A DNA stretch of 9,135 nucleotides from an uncultured Alistipes sp. (GCA_937895825.1 CALBKP010000103.1:1-9135); one strand, 5' to 3'; shown: positions 1 to 6,839, counted from the stretch's first letter. The notes: generated from the letters alone by a model not told the origin. Translations and numbers: made by a program.

Positions 1-9
1 CTTCTCCAT
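1..9 (-). CDS. Start of a gene running off the left edge (product unknown)
   Basis: On the minus strand an ATG at 9-7 is followed by GAG AAG (Met-Glu-Lys) and then the window ends. Only three codons are visible, so no product can be named. The case for a real start is its context: it lies 19 bases downstream of a near-consensus Bacteroidetes -7 box on the same strand and 35 bases after the tsaE stop codon. Confidence 0.4.
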
Positions 10-28
10 AGTCTTAAATTTAGCGCGA

Positions 29-60
29 CAAAGATACTCCTTATTTATCGAATTACAAAA
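29..60 (-). promoter_or_regulatory. Bacteroidetes-type promoter facing the left edge
   Basis: Read on the minus strand, TTTTG (60-56), a 19-base spacer and TATCTTTG (36-29) match the TTTG / TAnnTTTG pattern known for the Bacteroides primary sigma factor. Transcription would start near 22-24, leaving a leader of about 13-15 bases before the ATG at 9. The -33 box overlaps the last codons of tsaE, and no terminator separates tsaE from this gene. The outgoing gene therefore probably has its own promoter plus read-through. Confidence 0.75.
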
Positions 61-461
61 CGTCGCTCCTCATTGCCCAATATTTCGATCTTAACAACCA
101 TAGTATCCTCGGGCAACAGCGGCTCAATCTTCTCGGGCCACTCCACCAGACAGAGCTCACCCGAGGCGAAGTACTCCTCCGAACCAAAGTCCAGAGCCTC
201 CTCCACACGCTCTATACGATACATATCGAAGTGGTAGATGGTGCGCTCGCGACCCTCATACTGGTTGACGATAGCAAACGTCGGGCTTGTGACCTTATCC
301 TCGGCACCGAGCAGTGCTGCTATACGGCTGATAAGCGTGGTTTTACCCGCACCCATCGGGGCATCGAACGCCACAATAGTACGACCATCGAGCGCATCAA
401 TCACCGCCTCAGCAACCTTATCAAGTTCATCTATTGAATCTATCTCAATTATTCGTTCCAT
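45..461 (-). CDS. tsaE: tRNA threonylcarbamoyladenosine biosynthesis ATPase TsaE
   Basis: TsaE is the small cytoplasmic ATPase that works with TsaB and TsaD to make the universal t6A37 modification on ANN-decoding tRNAs. The product is 138 residues, normal for the family. Visible motifs are the P-loop APMGAGKT (34-41), SPTF (59-62), the family signature HFDMYR (77-82) and LCLVEWPEKI (103-112), whose Glu-Trp is typical of TsaE. The first P-loop residue is Ala34, where most members have Gly. I chose the ATG at 461-459; an in-frame TTG directly upstream (464-462) is possible but adds only one residue. The gene lies 85 bases downstream of porX on the same strand, and I see no TAnnTTTG box in that gap, so it is probably transcribed with porX. 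Confidence 0.95.
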   Translation of the reverse strand: MERIIEIDSIDELDKVAEAVIDALDGRTIVAFDAPMGAGKTTLISRIAALLGAEDKVTSPTFAIVNQYEGRERTIYHFDMYRIERVEEALDFGSEEYFASGELCLVEWPEKIEPLLPEDTMVVKIEILGNEERRFVIR

Positions 462-464
462 CAA

Positions 465-546
465 TGAGTTTTTTGTATTATGATTTTTATTTATTTCTAC
501 TATTTGATCTCTACTAATTACTCACTACTCATTAATAATTAGTTGT
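465..546 (-). repeat. AT-rich porX-tsaE spacer with short inverted and imperfect direct repeats
   Basis: This 82-base gap is much richer in A/T than the flanking genes. CTAATTA (514-520) and TAATTAG (536-542) are inverted repeats around a 15-base loop. On the minus strand, AATTAGTAGAGATC is followed directly by AAATAGTAGAAATA, an imperfect 14-base tandem pair with 11 matches. There is no T-run in the right place for an intrinsic terminator and no -7 box for tsaE. It may be a decayed interspersed repeat or simple filler. Confidence 0.3.
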
Positions 547-2106
547 TTACCTTCTTTTCGGTTCAAGTACCACATACGGCACAATCATCTCCTCCATCGA
601 GATACCGCCATGCTGGAAGGTATTTTTGTAGTAACGTATATACTTGTTTGCGTCGTTGTTGTAGACGAGGAAGTCACGGTTATAGGCAAAGATATAGCTC
701 GACGTGAGGTTGCCCGACGGCAACTGCACATCCTCTGGACGTGTCACCTCATATACATCGCGTGCGTTATACGCGAGGTTACGCCCCGTCTTATACCTAA
801 GATTCGCCGAGGTCTCCCTATCGCCAGTTACTCGCACAGGGTTATCCACACGTATCGTTCCATGGTCGGAGGTGATAACGACCCTATGTCCACGCTCGGC
901 GAGGAGCTTCAGCAGTGTGTATAGCTCCGAGTGCTCAAACCACGAGCGGGTAAGTGAGCGGAATGCTGCCTCGTCGTCCGTAAGTTCGCGGATAATGTCG
1001 GTCTCGGTACGCGCATGCGACAAGATATCGAGGAAGTTGTAGATGATAACCGAGAAGTCTGCCTCGTAGACGTGCTGCATGTTATCCAGCAGCTTACGTC
1101 CCGCCTCGGGACGCACGAGTTTATCGAACGATAGCTTGTAACGCTTACCCGTCTGTGCTATAAGCCTGCGCAAGAACTCCTCCTCATACATATTCTTGCC
1201 CCCATCCTCGTTGTCGTTGAGCCACTTCTCGGGCATTAGCTTGTCGATAGCCAGCGGCATAAGGCCTGCGAAGAGGGCATTACGCGCATACTGCGTAGCC
1301 GTTGGAAGGATGGCGCAATAGAAGTCATCGACAGCCGTGTCATAAAGACCGCGCAACATAGGCTCTATCGTGCGCCACTGATCGTAGCGCATATTATCGA
1401 TAAGCACGAGTGTCGTCTTCGTCCCCTTGTCCACCTCGTCGAAGATGCGGCGGCGCATAAGCGTATGCGACATCACGGGGGTATCCTCATCCGCTGCGCG
1501 ACGGTTAATCCAGTCGTAATAGTTACGACGCACAAACTTCGAAAACTCCTGATTTGCCTCGTTCTTCTGGTACGACAACACCTCGCGTATGCTCCTATCC
1601 GACGAGCCCGAGAGCTCTATCTCCCAGCCTACGAGCTTACGATACAAGGCGCACCATTCAGCAAATGTCGAGGCAGCCTGCTGCTGTGCCGCAATACGGC
1701 CAAACTCCGAACGATAATCGGCCGTGGTTTGCTCGGTGACAAGCTGTTGCGAGTGCAGATTCTTCTTTATCGAAAGCAACACCTGATTCGGATTTACGGG
1801 TTTGATGATGTAGTCTGCAATCTTCGAGCCGATGGCCTTATCCATGATATTCTCCTCCTCGCTCTTCGTAACCATAATTACTGGCAACGAGGGGCGCGAT
1901 GCCTTAATCAGTGGCAACGTCTCAAGGCCCGTCATACCGGGCATCATCTCGTCAAGGATGACAAGGTCATAGGCCGTACCACCAACCATATCTACCGCGT
2001 CGTAGCCGTTATTGCAGGTATCCACCTCGTAGCCTTTCGACGTGAGGAACATCACATGCGGCTTCAAGAGGTCAATCTCATCATCTACCCAGAGTATCTT
2101 ATTCAT
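547..2106 (-). CDS. porX: PorX-type response regulator with C-terminal PglZ (alkaline-phosphatase-fold) domain
   Basis: PorX is a two-component response regulator. In Porphyromonas it is paired with the kinase PorY and controls the type IX secretion system, and its PglZ domain is reported to be a zinc-dependent phosphodiesterase on oligonucleotides. The 519-residue product has a receiver domain at 1-120 with acidic pair Asp8-Asp9, phosphoacceptor Asp52 (LDEMMPG), Thr80 and Lys102. A helical linker follows at about 120-225, then the PglZ domain. The metal-site candidates are all present: Asp237 (LIDNMRYDQW), the Thr269/Thr271 region, Asp360, His364, Asp414-His415 (TSDHG) and His499 (QHGG). I start at the ATG at 2106 because MNKILWVDDE is the usual family N-terminus; the TTG at 2145 would overlap the NUDIX gene. 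It lies 13 bases after the NUDIX stop. No histidine kinase gene is visible, and whether this organism has type IX secretion cannot be judged here. Confidence 0.93.
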   Translation of the reverse strand: MNKILWVDDEIDLLKPHVMFLTSKGYEVDTCNNGYDAVDMVGGTAYDLVILDEMMPGMTGLETLPLIKASRPSLPVIMVTKSEEENIMDKAIGSKIADYIIKPVNPNQVLLSIKKNLHSQQLVTEQTTADYRSEFGRIAAQQQAASTFAEWCALYRKLVGWEIELSGSSDRSIREVLSYQKNEANQEFSKFVRRNYYDWINRRAADEDTPVMSHTLMRRRIFDEVDKGTKTTLVLIDNMRYDQWRTIEPMLRGLYDTAVDDFYCAILPTATQYARNALFAGLMPLAIDKLMPEKWLNDNEDGGKNMYEEEFLRRLIAQTGKRYKLSFDKLVRPEAGRKLLDNMQHVYEADFSVIIYNFLDILSHARTETDIIRELTDDEAAFRSLTRSWFEHSELYTLLKLLAERGHRVVITSDHGTIRVDNPVRVTGDRETSANLRYKTGRNLAYNARDVYEVTRPEDVQLPSGNLTSSYIFAYNRDFLVYNNDANKYIRYYKNTFQHGGISMEEMIVPYVVLEPKRR

Positions 2107-2119
2107 AACTAATCTTCGT

Positions 2120-2737
2120 TCAATGTTTACTATGCAACGCAGCAACCACCAATTTAATTGTATTGTACGTCTCTTTCATACACTCTCTTACCATAGCCCT
2201 ATCGCACCACCGCGCCACGGAGATACCCTCGTCAGCCTGCGGCTTAAGAGCCCCACCAACGGCCCTCATCTGCCACCACTCGGTACGCTTAAGCTCCCAG
2301 CGGCCATAGGTATCGTAGGCGTGCCATGTAACACTAAGCGGCTCATTGTCAACAATCTCAGCAATAACACCCGTCTCCTCCTCTACCTCGCGTACGGCAG
2401 CTATACGGCCACTTTCACCCGCCTCGACATGTCCCTTTGGTAGATCCCAGCGTTCGCGCAGGCGTATCATTAGCAACTCGCCACCATCACTCTCCACAAC
2501 GCCACCCGCCGCCTCGACCACAAAAAACTGCTCGGCAAGAAGTCTAAACGTAAGCTCTGGAACAGGAGTTATTATCGCCACAAATTTGTCTATCTCAACT
2601 TTTTTTATTACTTTCGCTCGCGAAATAGACATCTTGTCATCCACCCTAAGAGTGGCATACTCCGAGGTGGGTGCAGATGTTGTGATTATGACCTGCGCCG
2701 AGCCGATGTGGATGGTATATGTGTTATTTAGCTCCAT
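2120..2737 (-). CDS. NUDIX hydrolase with extra N-terminal region
   Basis: NUDIX enzymes hydrolyse nucleoside diphosphates linked to another moiety, using a divalent metal. This 205-residue protein has a perfect NUDIX box at 102-124: Gly102, Glu108, then Arg116-Glu117, Glu120-Glu121 and Gly123-Val124. The domain covers roughly 70-200. The first 70 residues form a separate, beta-rich, charged segment that I do not recognise; similar extensions occur in Bacteroidales NUDIX proteins of unknown substrate. WDLPKGHVEAGE resembles the MutT / diadenosine-polyphosphate hydrolase type, but the motif alone does not fix the substrate. The start is the ATG at 2737, only 10 bases downstream of a TATCTTTG box, so the mRNA is probably almost leaderless. 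It is the first gene of the NUDIX-porX-tsaE unit. Confidence 0.92.
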   Translation of the reverse strand: MELNNTYTIHIGSAQVIITTSAPTSEYATLRVDDKMSISRAKVIKKVEIDKFVAIITPVPELTFRLLAEQFFVVEAAGGVVESDGGELLMIRLRERWDLPKGHVEAGESGRIAAVREVEEETGVIAEIVDNEPLSVTWHAYDTYGRWELKRTEWWQMRAVGGALKPQADEGISVARWCDRAMVRECMKETYNTIKLVVAALHSKH

Positions 2738-2747
2738 AATTGCTTGG

Positions 2748-2775
2748 CAAAGATAAGAAAAAGTATTAACATCAA
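2748..2775 (-). promoter_or_regulatory. Promoter of the NUDIX-porX-tsaE unit
   Basis: On the minus strand TATCTTTG (2755-2748) is identical to the -7 box of the two other promoters in this window. The best -33 candidate is TTG at 2775-2773, with a 17-base spacer rather than the 19 seen elsewhere, so that half is weaker. The box ends 10 bases before the ATG at 2737, which implies a leader of only about 4-5 bases. Confidence 0.6.
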
Positions 2776-2808
2776 GAGAAACAAACTAAAAACTACAACA
2801 CAATATTT
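2756..2808 (+). promoter_or_regulatory. A-rich leader of the S9 peptidase gene
   Basis: The 71 bases between the divergent NUDIX and peptidase genes hold the NUDIX promoter and then this A-rich stretch. It has no Shine-Dalgarno sequence; the start codon is preceded by A and T runs, as is common in well-translated Bacteroidetes genes. I found no convincing plus-strand TAnnTTTG box, so the peptidase promoter is unresolved. Confidence 0.35.
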
Positions 2809-4923
2809 ATGAAAAAATTACTATTTATTATGACCTTTGCTTCGTGCCTCGCACTTAATGGCTGTTGCAACACCGAGCAGGCAACACCCAAGCCGCTCAC
2901 AATAGACAATGCTCTCACCGACGCTGAGAAGGCTGAGGGAAGACTCACCGCCGAGGTGATGTGGAAGATGTCGCGCATCGGCGCACAGACCCTCTCGCCC
3001 GACGGCAGCAAGCTACTCTACACCCTCACGCAGTACAACCTTGCTGAGAACCGCGGCATAACACTCCTCTGGTTGCGCGATATGGCAACAGGCGAGGAGC
3101 GTGCCCTTACCGACTATAACTCAACAAATACCGCTCCGCAGTGGCTCGACAACGACAATGTTGCCTTTATGTCGAACCGTACGGGCGAGATGCAGGCTTG
3201 GGCCATAAACATCGACGGCAGCAACCTCCGCCAGCTCACCTCCATTGCTGGTGGCATCGAGGGCTTTGGCATCGCTGGCGACCACGCTTTCTACGTTCAG
3301 CGTGTGGCTGTTGCAAAGCTCAAGGGCTCAAACAAATATGAGGATATGGACAAGTCAAAGGTGCGTATTTATGACGACCTTATGGTTCGTCACTGGGACT
3401 ACTGGGATGATGGCTCATATCTCCACATCTTCGCCGCTGATTATAAGGATGGCAAGATTGCAGAGGGTGTAGATATCATCGGCGCAGACAAGGCATACGA
3501 TGCACCCCTCGCCCCCTATTTCGACACTGCCGAGATTCGCTTATCGCCCGATGGCACACAGCTCGCCTACACTTGTAAGCCACTGACAGGCACGGAGTAT
3601 GCCCTCTCTACCGACTCGGACATCTTCCTCTATAACTTCGCCACACAGCAGACACGCAACCTTTCAAAGGAGGCGGCAGCTAAGGGTTACGATAAGTTCG
3701 TTGGCTACGATAAGTACCCCGTATTCTCACCCGACGGCACGAAGATAGCCTTCCGCTCGCAGCGTCGCCCCGGCAACGAGGCCGACCAGCAGCGTCTTTG
3801 GGTATTCGACCTTAAGACCAACGAGTGTAGCTACATCACTCGCAACCACGACATCTGCGCTACGGAGGTAGCGTGGGATGGCAACGAGGCTATGTACTTC
3901 GTTCTTCCATGGCGTGGCACACACCAGGTGGCACATATCGACCTTCAGGGCAACCTTAAGCACATCACCTCGGGCAACCACGACATCAACACCTTCACTA
4001 TGGCCGAGGGCAAAATCGTTGCCAATATGAATACCATATCAAAGGCCGTGGAGCTCTACGACGTTAACCTTGAGAGTGGCGAGCTCACGCAGCTTACCAA
4101 CGTAAACCGTGAAATCTACGACAATATCAAGTTCGGCGAGGTTCAGGAGCGTTGGATCACCACCACCGATGGCAAGCAGATGCTCACATGGGTAATCCTT
4201 CCGCCCGACTTCGACCCCACGAAGAAATACCCCACGCTTCTCTACTGCCAGGGTGGCCCTCAGAGCACCGTATCGCAGTTCTGGAGCTACCGTTGGAACT
4301 TTCAGCTTATGGCCGCTCAGGGCTATGTAATCGTTGCGCCTAACCGCCGCGGCTGCCCCTCATTCGGTCAGGAGTGGACCGACCAGATCTCGGGTGACTA
4401 CTCGGGTCAGAACATTCGCGACTACCTCGCAGCTATCGACGAGGTATCTAAGGAGCCATGGGTAGATACCGACCACCGCGGCTGCGTGGGTGCTTCGTAT
4501 GGCGGCTACTCGACCTACTACCTTGCTGGCGTTCATGAGGGTCGCTTCAAGGCCTTCATCGCACACTGCGGCATCTTCAACTTCGAGTCGATGTATGGCC
4601 ACACCGAGGAGCTCTTCTTCGTGACAAACGACTACGGTGGCGCATACTGGGAGAAGGATAACGCCATAGCACAGCGTTCTTACGCCAACTCACCCCACAA
4701 ACTCGTTGGCAACTGGGACTCACCCATTATGATCATCACCGGCGAGAGAGACTACCGCATACCTTACAGCCAGTCATTGGAGGCCTTCACTGCAGCACGC
4801 GTTCAGGGCATCGACGCACGCCTTGTGTCGTTCGAGAACGAGGCTCATCAGGTATTCCAGCCCCAGAACAGTGTTGTCTGGAACCGCGAATTCTTCAGCT
4901 GGTTAGATAAGTATCTCAAGTAG
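2809..4923 (+). CDS. Exported S9 family serine peptidase (dipeptidyl-peptidase 5 / acylaminoacyl-peptidase type)
   Basis: S9 peptidases cut short peptides near the N-terminus, using an alpha/beta-hydrolase domain capped by a beta-propeller. The 704-residue product starts with a lipoprotein-type signal (MKKLLFIMTF, then LNGC with Cys19). The Asn at lipobox -2 is unusual, so ordinary signal peptidase I cleavage cannot be excluded. The propeller spans about 50-430, with repeated SPDG turns (63-66, 246-249, 307-310). The hydrolase domain is about 440-704, with NRRG (512-515) and FGQEW (519-523). The triad is Ser563 (GASYGGY), Asp648 (GERDYRIP) and His680 (NEAHQV). Length and layout fit the S9C group, to which P. 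gingivalis DPP5 belongs, a periplasmic enzyme for amino-acid scavenging. The exact substrate is inferred. It appears to be monocistronic, with its own terminator. Confidence 0.92.
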   Translation: MKKLLFIMTFASCLALNGCCNTEQATPKPLTIDNALTDAEKAEGRLTAEVMWKMSRIGAQTLSPDGSKLLYTLTQYNLAENRGITLLWLRDMATGEERALTDYNSTNTAPQWLDNDNVAFMSNRTGEMQAWAINIDGSNLRQLTSIAGGIEGFGIAGDHAFYVQRVAVAKLKGSNKYEDMDKSKVRIYDDLMVRHWDYWDDGSYLHIFAADYKDGKIAEGVDIIGADKAYDAPLAPYFDTAEIRLSPDGTQLAYTCKPLTGTEYALSTDSDIFLYNFATQQTRNLSKEAAAKGYDKFVGYDKYPVFSPDGTKIAFRSQRRPGNEADQQRLWVFDLKTNECSYITRNHDICATEVAWDGNEAMYFVLPWRGTHQVAHIDLQGNLKHITSGNHDINTFTMAEGKIVANMNTISKAVELYDVNLESGELTQLTNVNREIYDNIKFGEVQERWITTTDGKQMLTWVILPPDFDPTKKYPTLLYCQGGPQSTVSQFWSYRWNFQLMAAQGYVIVAPNRRGCPSFGQEWTDQISGDYSGQNIRDYLAAIDEVSKEPWVDTDHRGCVGASYGGYSTYYLAGVHEGRFKAFIAHCGIFNFESMYGHTEELFFVTNDYGGAYWEKDNAIAQRSYANSPHKLVGNWDSPIMIITGERDYRIPYSQSLEAFTAARVQGIDARLVSFENEAHQVFQPQNSVVWNREFFSWLDKYLK

Positions 4924-4962
4924 TTGATACATAGAGGTATAGCTTCTAAAACACGTTAACCA

Positions 4963-5012
4963 CGAGGATTCGACAACGGCACAACCGCCCGCTCGAATCC
5001 TCGCTCTTTTTT
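4963..5012 (+). terminator. Intrinsic terminator of the S9 peptidase gene
   Basis: CGAGGATTCGA (4963-4973) pairs perfectly with TCGAATCCTCG (4993-5003), an 11-bp stem around a 19-base loop. The loop can itself pair CGG with CCG. Six T residues follow at 5007-5012. It lies 39 bases after the peptidase stop codon and insulates the next operon. Confidence 0.92.
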
Positions 5013-5071
5013 ACCATTTCAGCCCATTATTTGCCAAAATGTGAAGCGCGGCTTAGCAATGCGAAAAACTA

Positions 5072-5103
5072 TTTTGTTGTTTAGGAAAAATTAGCTATCT
5101 TTG
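5072..5103 (+). promoter_or_regulatory. Promoter of the glycosyltransferase-like / sigma factor / rsmG operon
   Basis: TTTTG (5072-5076), a 19-base spacer and TATCTTTG (5096-5103) are the Bacteroidetes primary promoter pattern. Element and spacing are identical to those of the promoter at 29-60. The predicted start near 5110 leaves a leader of only about 10 bases before the GTG at 5121. A small inverted repeat, AAGC-GCG-GCTT (5044-5054), lies just upstream; its role, if any, is unknown. Confidence 0.85.
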
Positions 5104-5120
5104 TGCGATTATAGATATAA

Positions 5121-6287
5121 GTGATTGTGAGACAGTTTTTCGATACCATACTCGAGCATTACCAGTGGCAGGGAGTAGCCCTCGTGGGGGTACTTATACT
5201 ACTCTTTTTCGTGCAAATATTCTACTACGCGATAGTCTACAACCGTATATACCGATTCCGCCTTATGCGTCGTCGTCGCAAGATTCTCGACACCCCACCA
5301 ATATCGGTTATCGTGGCCGTAAGAGGCGAGAACGAGAGCTTTATGACAGACGAGCTGCCTGTGCTACTCCAGCAGGAGTACGATCACTTCGAGGTGGTTG
5401 TGGTCTATATCGGCGGTAATATGGAGTACTATGAGCAGCTGCAACTAATACGCGACAACCACTCGAACATGCGTCTTACGCGCATGGGTGGTGACGACCG
5501 AATCTATATCTCTACAAAACAGGCTCTAAACGTTGGTATAAAGTCGGCACAGTACGACTCGTTGCTCTTCACCACTCCAGGTGCCGTGCCCCGCTCCGAG
5601 CGATGGGTGTCGCTCATGGCCAAGGGCTTTGAGCACGGCATGGTGGTAGCTGCCCCCGCAGTGCCGAGCTTCGAGCACAACACGCTCAAGACCTACATTA
5701 TGCGCATGGTGGAGTTTCACCGCGAGCGTAACGCCATGTCTCGTGCCGTGAGAGATAAGCTTTACTACGCACCACGCTGCAACTATGGCTACACACGTCG
5801 TCTGTATGAATCGACACGCGGCTTCAACTACCTGGGCATCGACATCGGCGACAACGACCTATACCTTCAGGCCATCACCACGCCCGAGCGTACCGCCGTG
5901 GTACTCTCACGCTACTCGATAGTAGAGGAGGAGCGTCCCGAGAGGTGGAGCGAGTGGATGGAGCTCATGCGCTACTACTCGTCGACGAGGCGTTACTACC
6001 CCGCAATGGCAAAGAGTCTTCCCCGTCGTGAGCGCGGCAGCCGCATACTCTTCTTCCTCGTAGCCATTACGGCCATCGCCATACTTCCTCTGGAGCTAAA
6101 GTTTGGAGCGATAGGTCTTGTCCTTTTGCGCTACATTATCGTTGTATGGTCATCACGACGCACAGCAAACCGCTTAGGTGAGCGTAACGTAGCTCTCAAA
6201 TATTGGATCTACGACCTCATTGGTCCCATTGTGGAGTGGAGGATAGAGTCTAAACCCAGCCATAAAACACCCAAGCTATGGAGATAG
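5121..6287 (+). CDS. Membrane glycosyltransferase-2-like protein lacking the usual aspartate motifs
   Basis: The 388-residue product has the layout of Bacteroidetes membrane glycosyltransferases of the GT2 (GT-A) class: an N-terminal membrane segment (about 18-40), a basic stretch (44-54), a GT-A-like domain from ISVIVAVRGENE (61-72) to about 290, and hydrophobic segments near 308-324 and 328-343. The fold is recognisable, but three catalytic landmarks differ. The VVDDGS-type position reads VVVVYIGGN (92-100). The DxD position before the conserved 'P-S-x-x-W' stretch reads TTPGAVPRSERW (151-162), with no aspartate. The late acidic motif is GDND (243-246). The protein may be catalytically inactive or highly diverged. 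A TAA lies immediately upstream, so translation begins at GTG 5121 or GTG 5127; I kept the longer. It overlaps the sigma factor gene by 10 bases. No acceptor or sugar donor can be named. Confidence 0.75.
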   Translation: MIVRQFFDTILEHYQWQGVALVGVLILLFFVQIFYYAIVYNRIYRFRLMRRRRKILDTPPISVIVAVRGENESFMTDELPVLLQQEYDHFEVVVVYIGGNMEYYEQLQLIRDNHSNMRLTRMGGDDRIYISTKQALNVGIKSAQYDSLLFTTPGAVPRSERWVSLMAKGFEHGMVVAAPAVPSFEHNTLKTYIMRMVEFHRERNAMSRAVRDKLYYAPRCNYGYTRRLYESTRGFNYLGIDIGDNDLYLQAITTPERTAVVLSRYSIVEEERPERWSEWMELMRYYSSTRRYYPAMAKSLPRRERGSRILFFLVAITAIAILPLELKFGAIGLVLLRYIIVVWSSRRTANRLGERNVALKYWIYDLIGPIVEWRIESKPSHKTPKLWR

Positions 6288-6835
6288 ATGACTATATCGT
6301 TGCTTCGGACGCACGCCTTGTAGAGCTTGCCGCCGAGGGTGATCAACACGCCTTCGAGTACCTATTCACGCGCTATCGCGATGCGTTGACACACCTGTTC
6401 GAGCAACGTTTGGGTGACAAGGCCATGGCCAGCGATCTGTTGCAGGAGACCTTCATAAAAGTATATCTCCACCTTGATAACTACTCGAAGAGCTACACCT
6501 TTGGCCAGTGGATATACACCATAGCGCGCAACACATTGATAGATCACCTACGTCGCCGTGCCGACGATGTAGCCATCGACGAACGTTTCCGCGCACCTTT
6601 GGCAACAACGCCATCGCCCGAGGAGTCGGTCATCATAAACCAGAGCCGCGCACACTTCTACGCAGGCCTCGAGGAACTCTCGGAGGAGTATCGTAGAGTG
6701 ATTGAGATGCGCTTCTTGGAGGAGTACTCCTACGAGGAGATTGCCGAGAAACTCGGCAGACCGCTAAATACGGTGAAGACTCAGATACGACGTGCCAGGG
6801 CGGCAATATGCAAGATACTTATCGAGAAGGAGTAA
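6278..6835 (+). CDS. ECF-type RNA polymerase sigma factor
   Basis: This 185-residue protein has the two-domain form of extracytoplasmic-function sigma factors, which redirect RNA polymerase to a small regulon. Region 2 is at about 12-95: the core-binding and -10 recognition helices include DLLQETFIKVY (53-63) and FGQWIYTIARNTLIDHLRRR (75-94). A linker rich in Pro, Ser and acidic residues (97-120) follows. Region 4 at about 133-182 has a helix-turn-helix: YSYEEIAEKLGRPLNTVKTQIRR. The ATG overlaps the end of the upstream membrane protein by 10 bases, suggesting translational coupling; no Shine-Dalgarno is visible. No anti-sigma gene follows, since rsmG is next, which is unusual for ECF factors. 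The regulon cannot be inferred from sequence. Confidence 0.92.
   Translation: MEIDDYIVASDARLVELAAEGDQHAFEYLFTRYRDALTHLFEQRLGDKAMASDLLQETFIKVYLHLDNYSKSYTFGQWIYTIARNTLIDHLRRRADDVAIDERFRAPLATTPSPEESVIINQSRAHFYAGLEELSEEYRRVIEMRFLEEYSYEEIAEKLGRPLNTVKTQIRRARAAICKILIEKE
6827..6832 (+). promoter_or_regulatory. Shine-Dalgarno site of rsmG
   Basis: AAGGAG lies 7 bases before the ATG at 6840, inside the last codons of the sigma factor gene. It is the only strong Shine-Dalgarno I see in the window. It fixes the rsmG start at 6840 rather than the in-frame GTG at 6792. Confidence 0.75.
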
Positions 6836-6839
6836 AAGT

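Noticed and set aside
514..542. Inverted repeat after porX as an intrinsic terminator
   Set aside because: The 7-bp stem is almost all A-T pairs, the loop is long, and no T-run follows directly on the minus strand.
1465..2112. 215-codon open frame on the plus strand opposite porX
   Set aside because: It is antisense to a well-supported gene, has no recognisable domain, and its composition is explained by the porX codon pattern.
2104..2145. Upstream TTG start for porX adding 13 residues
   Set aside because: It would overlap the NUDIX gene by 26 bases, and the family normally begins at MNKILWVDDE.
6792..6839. Upstream GTG start for rsmG adding 16 residues
   Set aside because: It lies within the sigma factor gene, while a good AAGGAG sits correctly spaced before the ATG at 6840.
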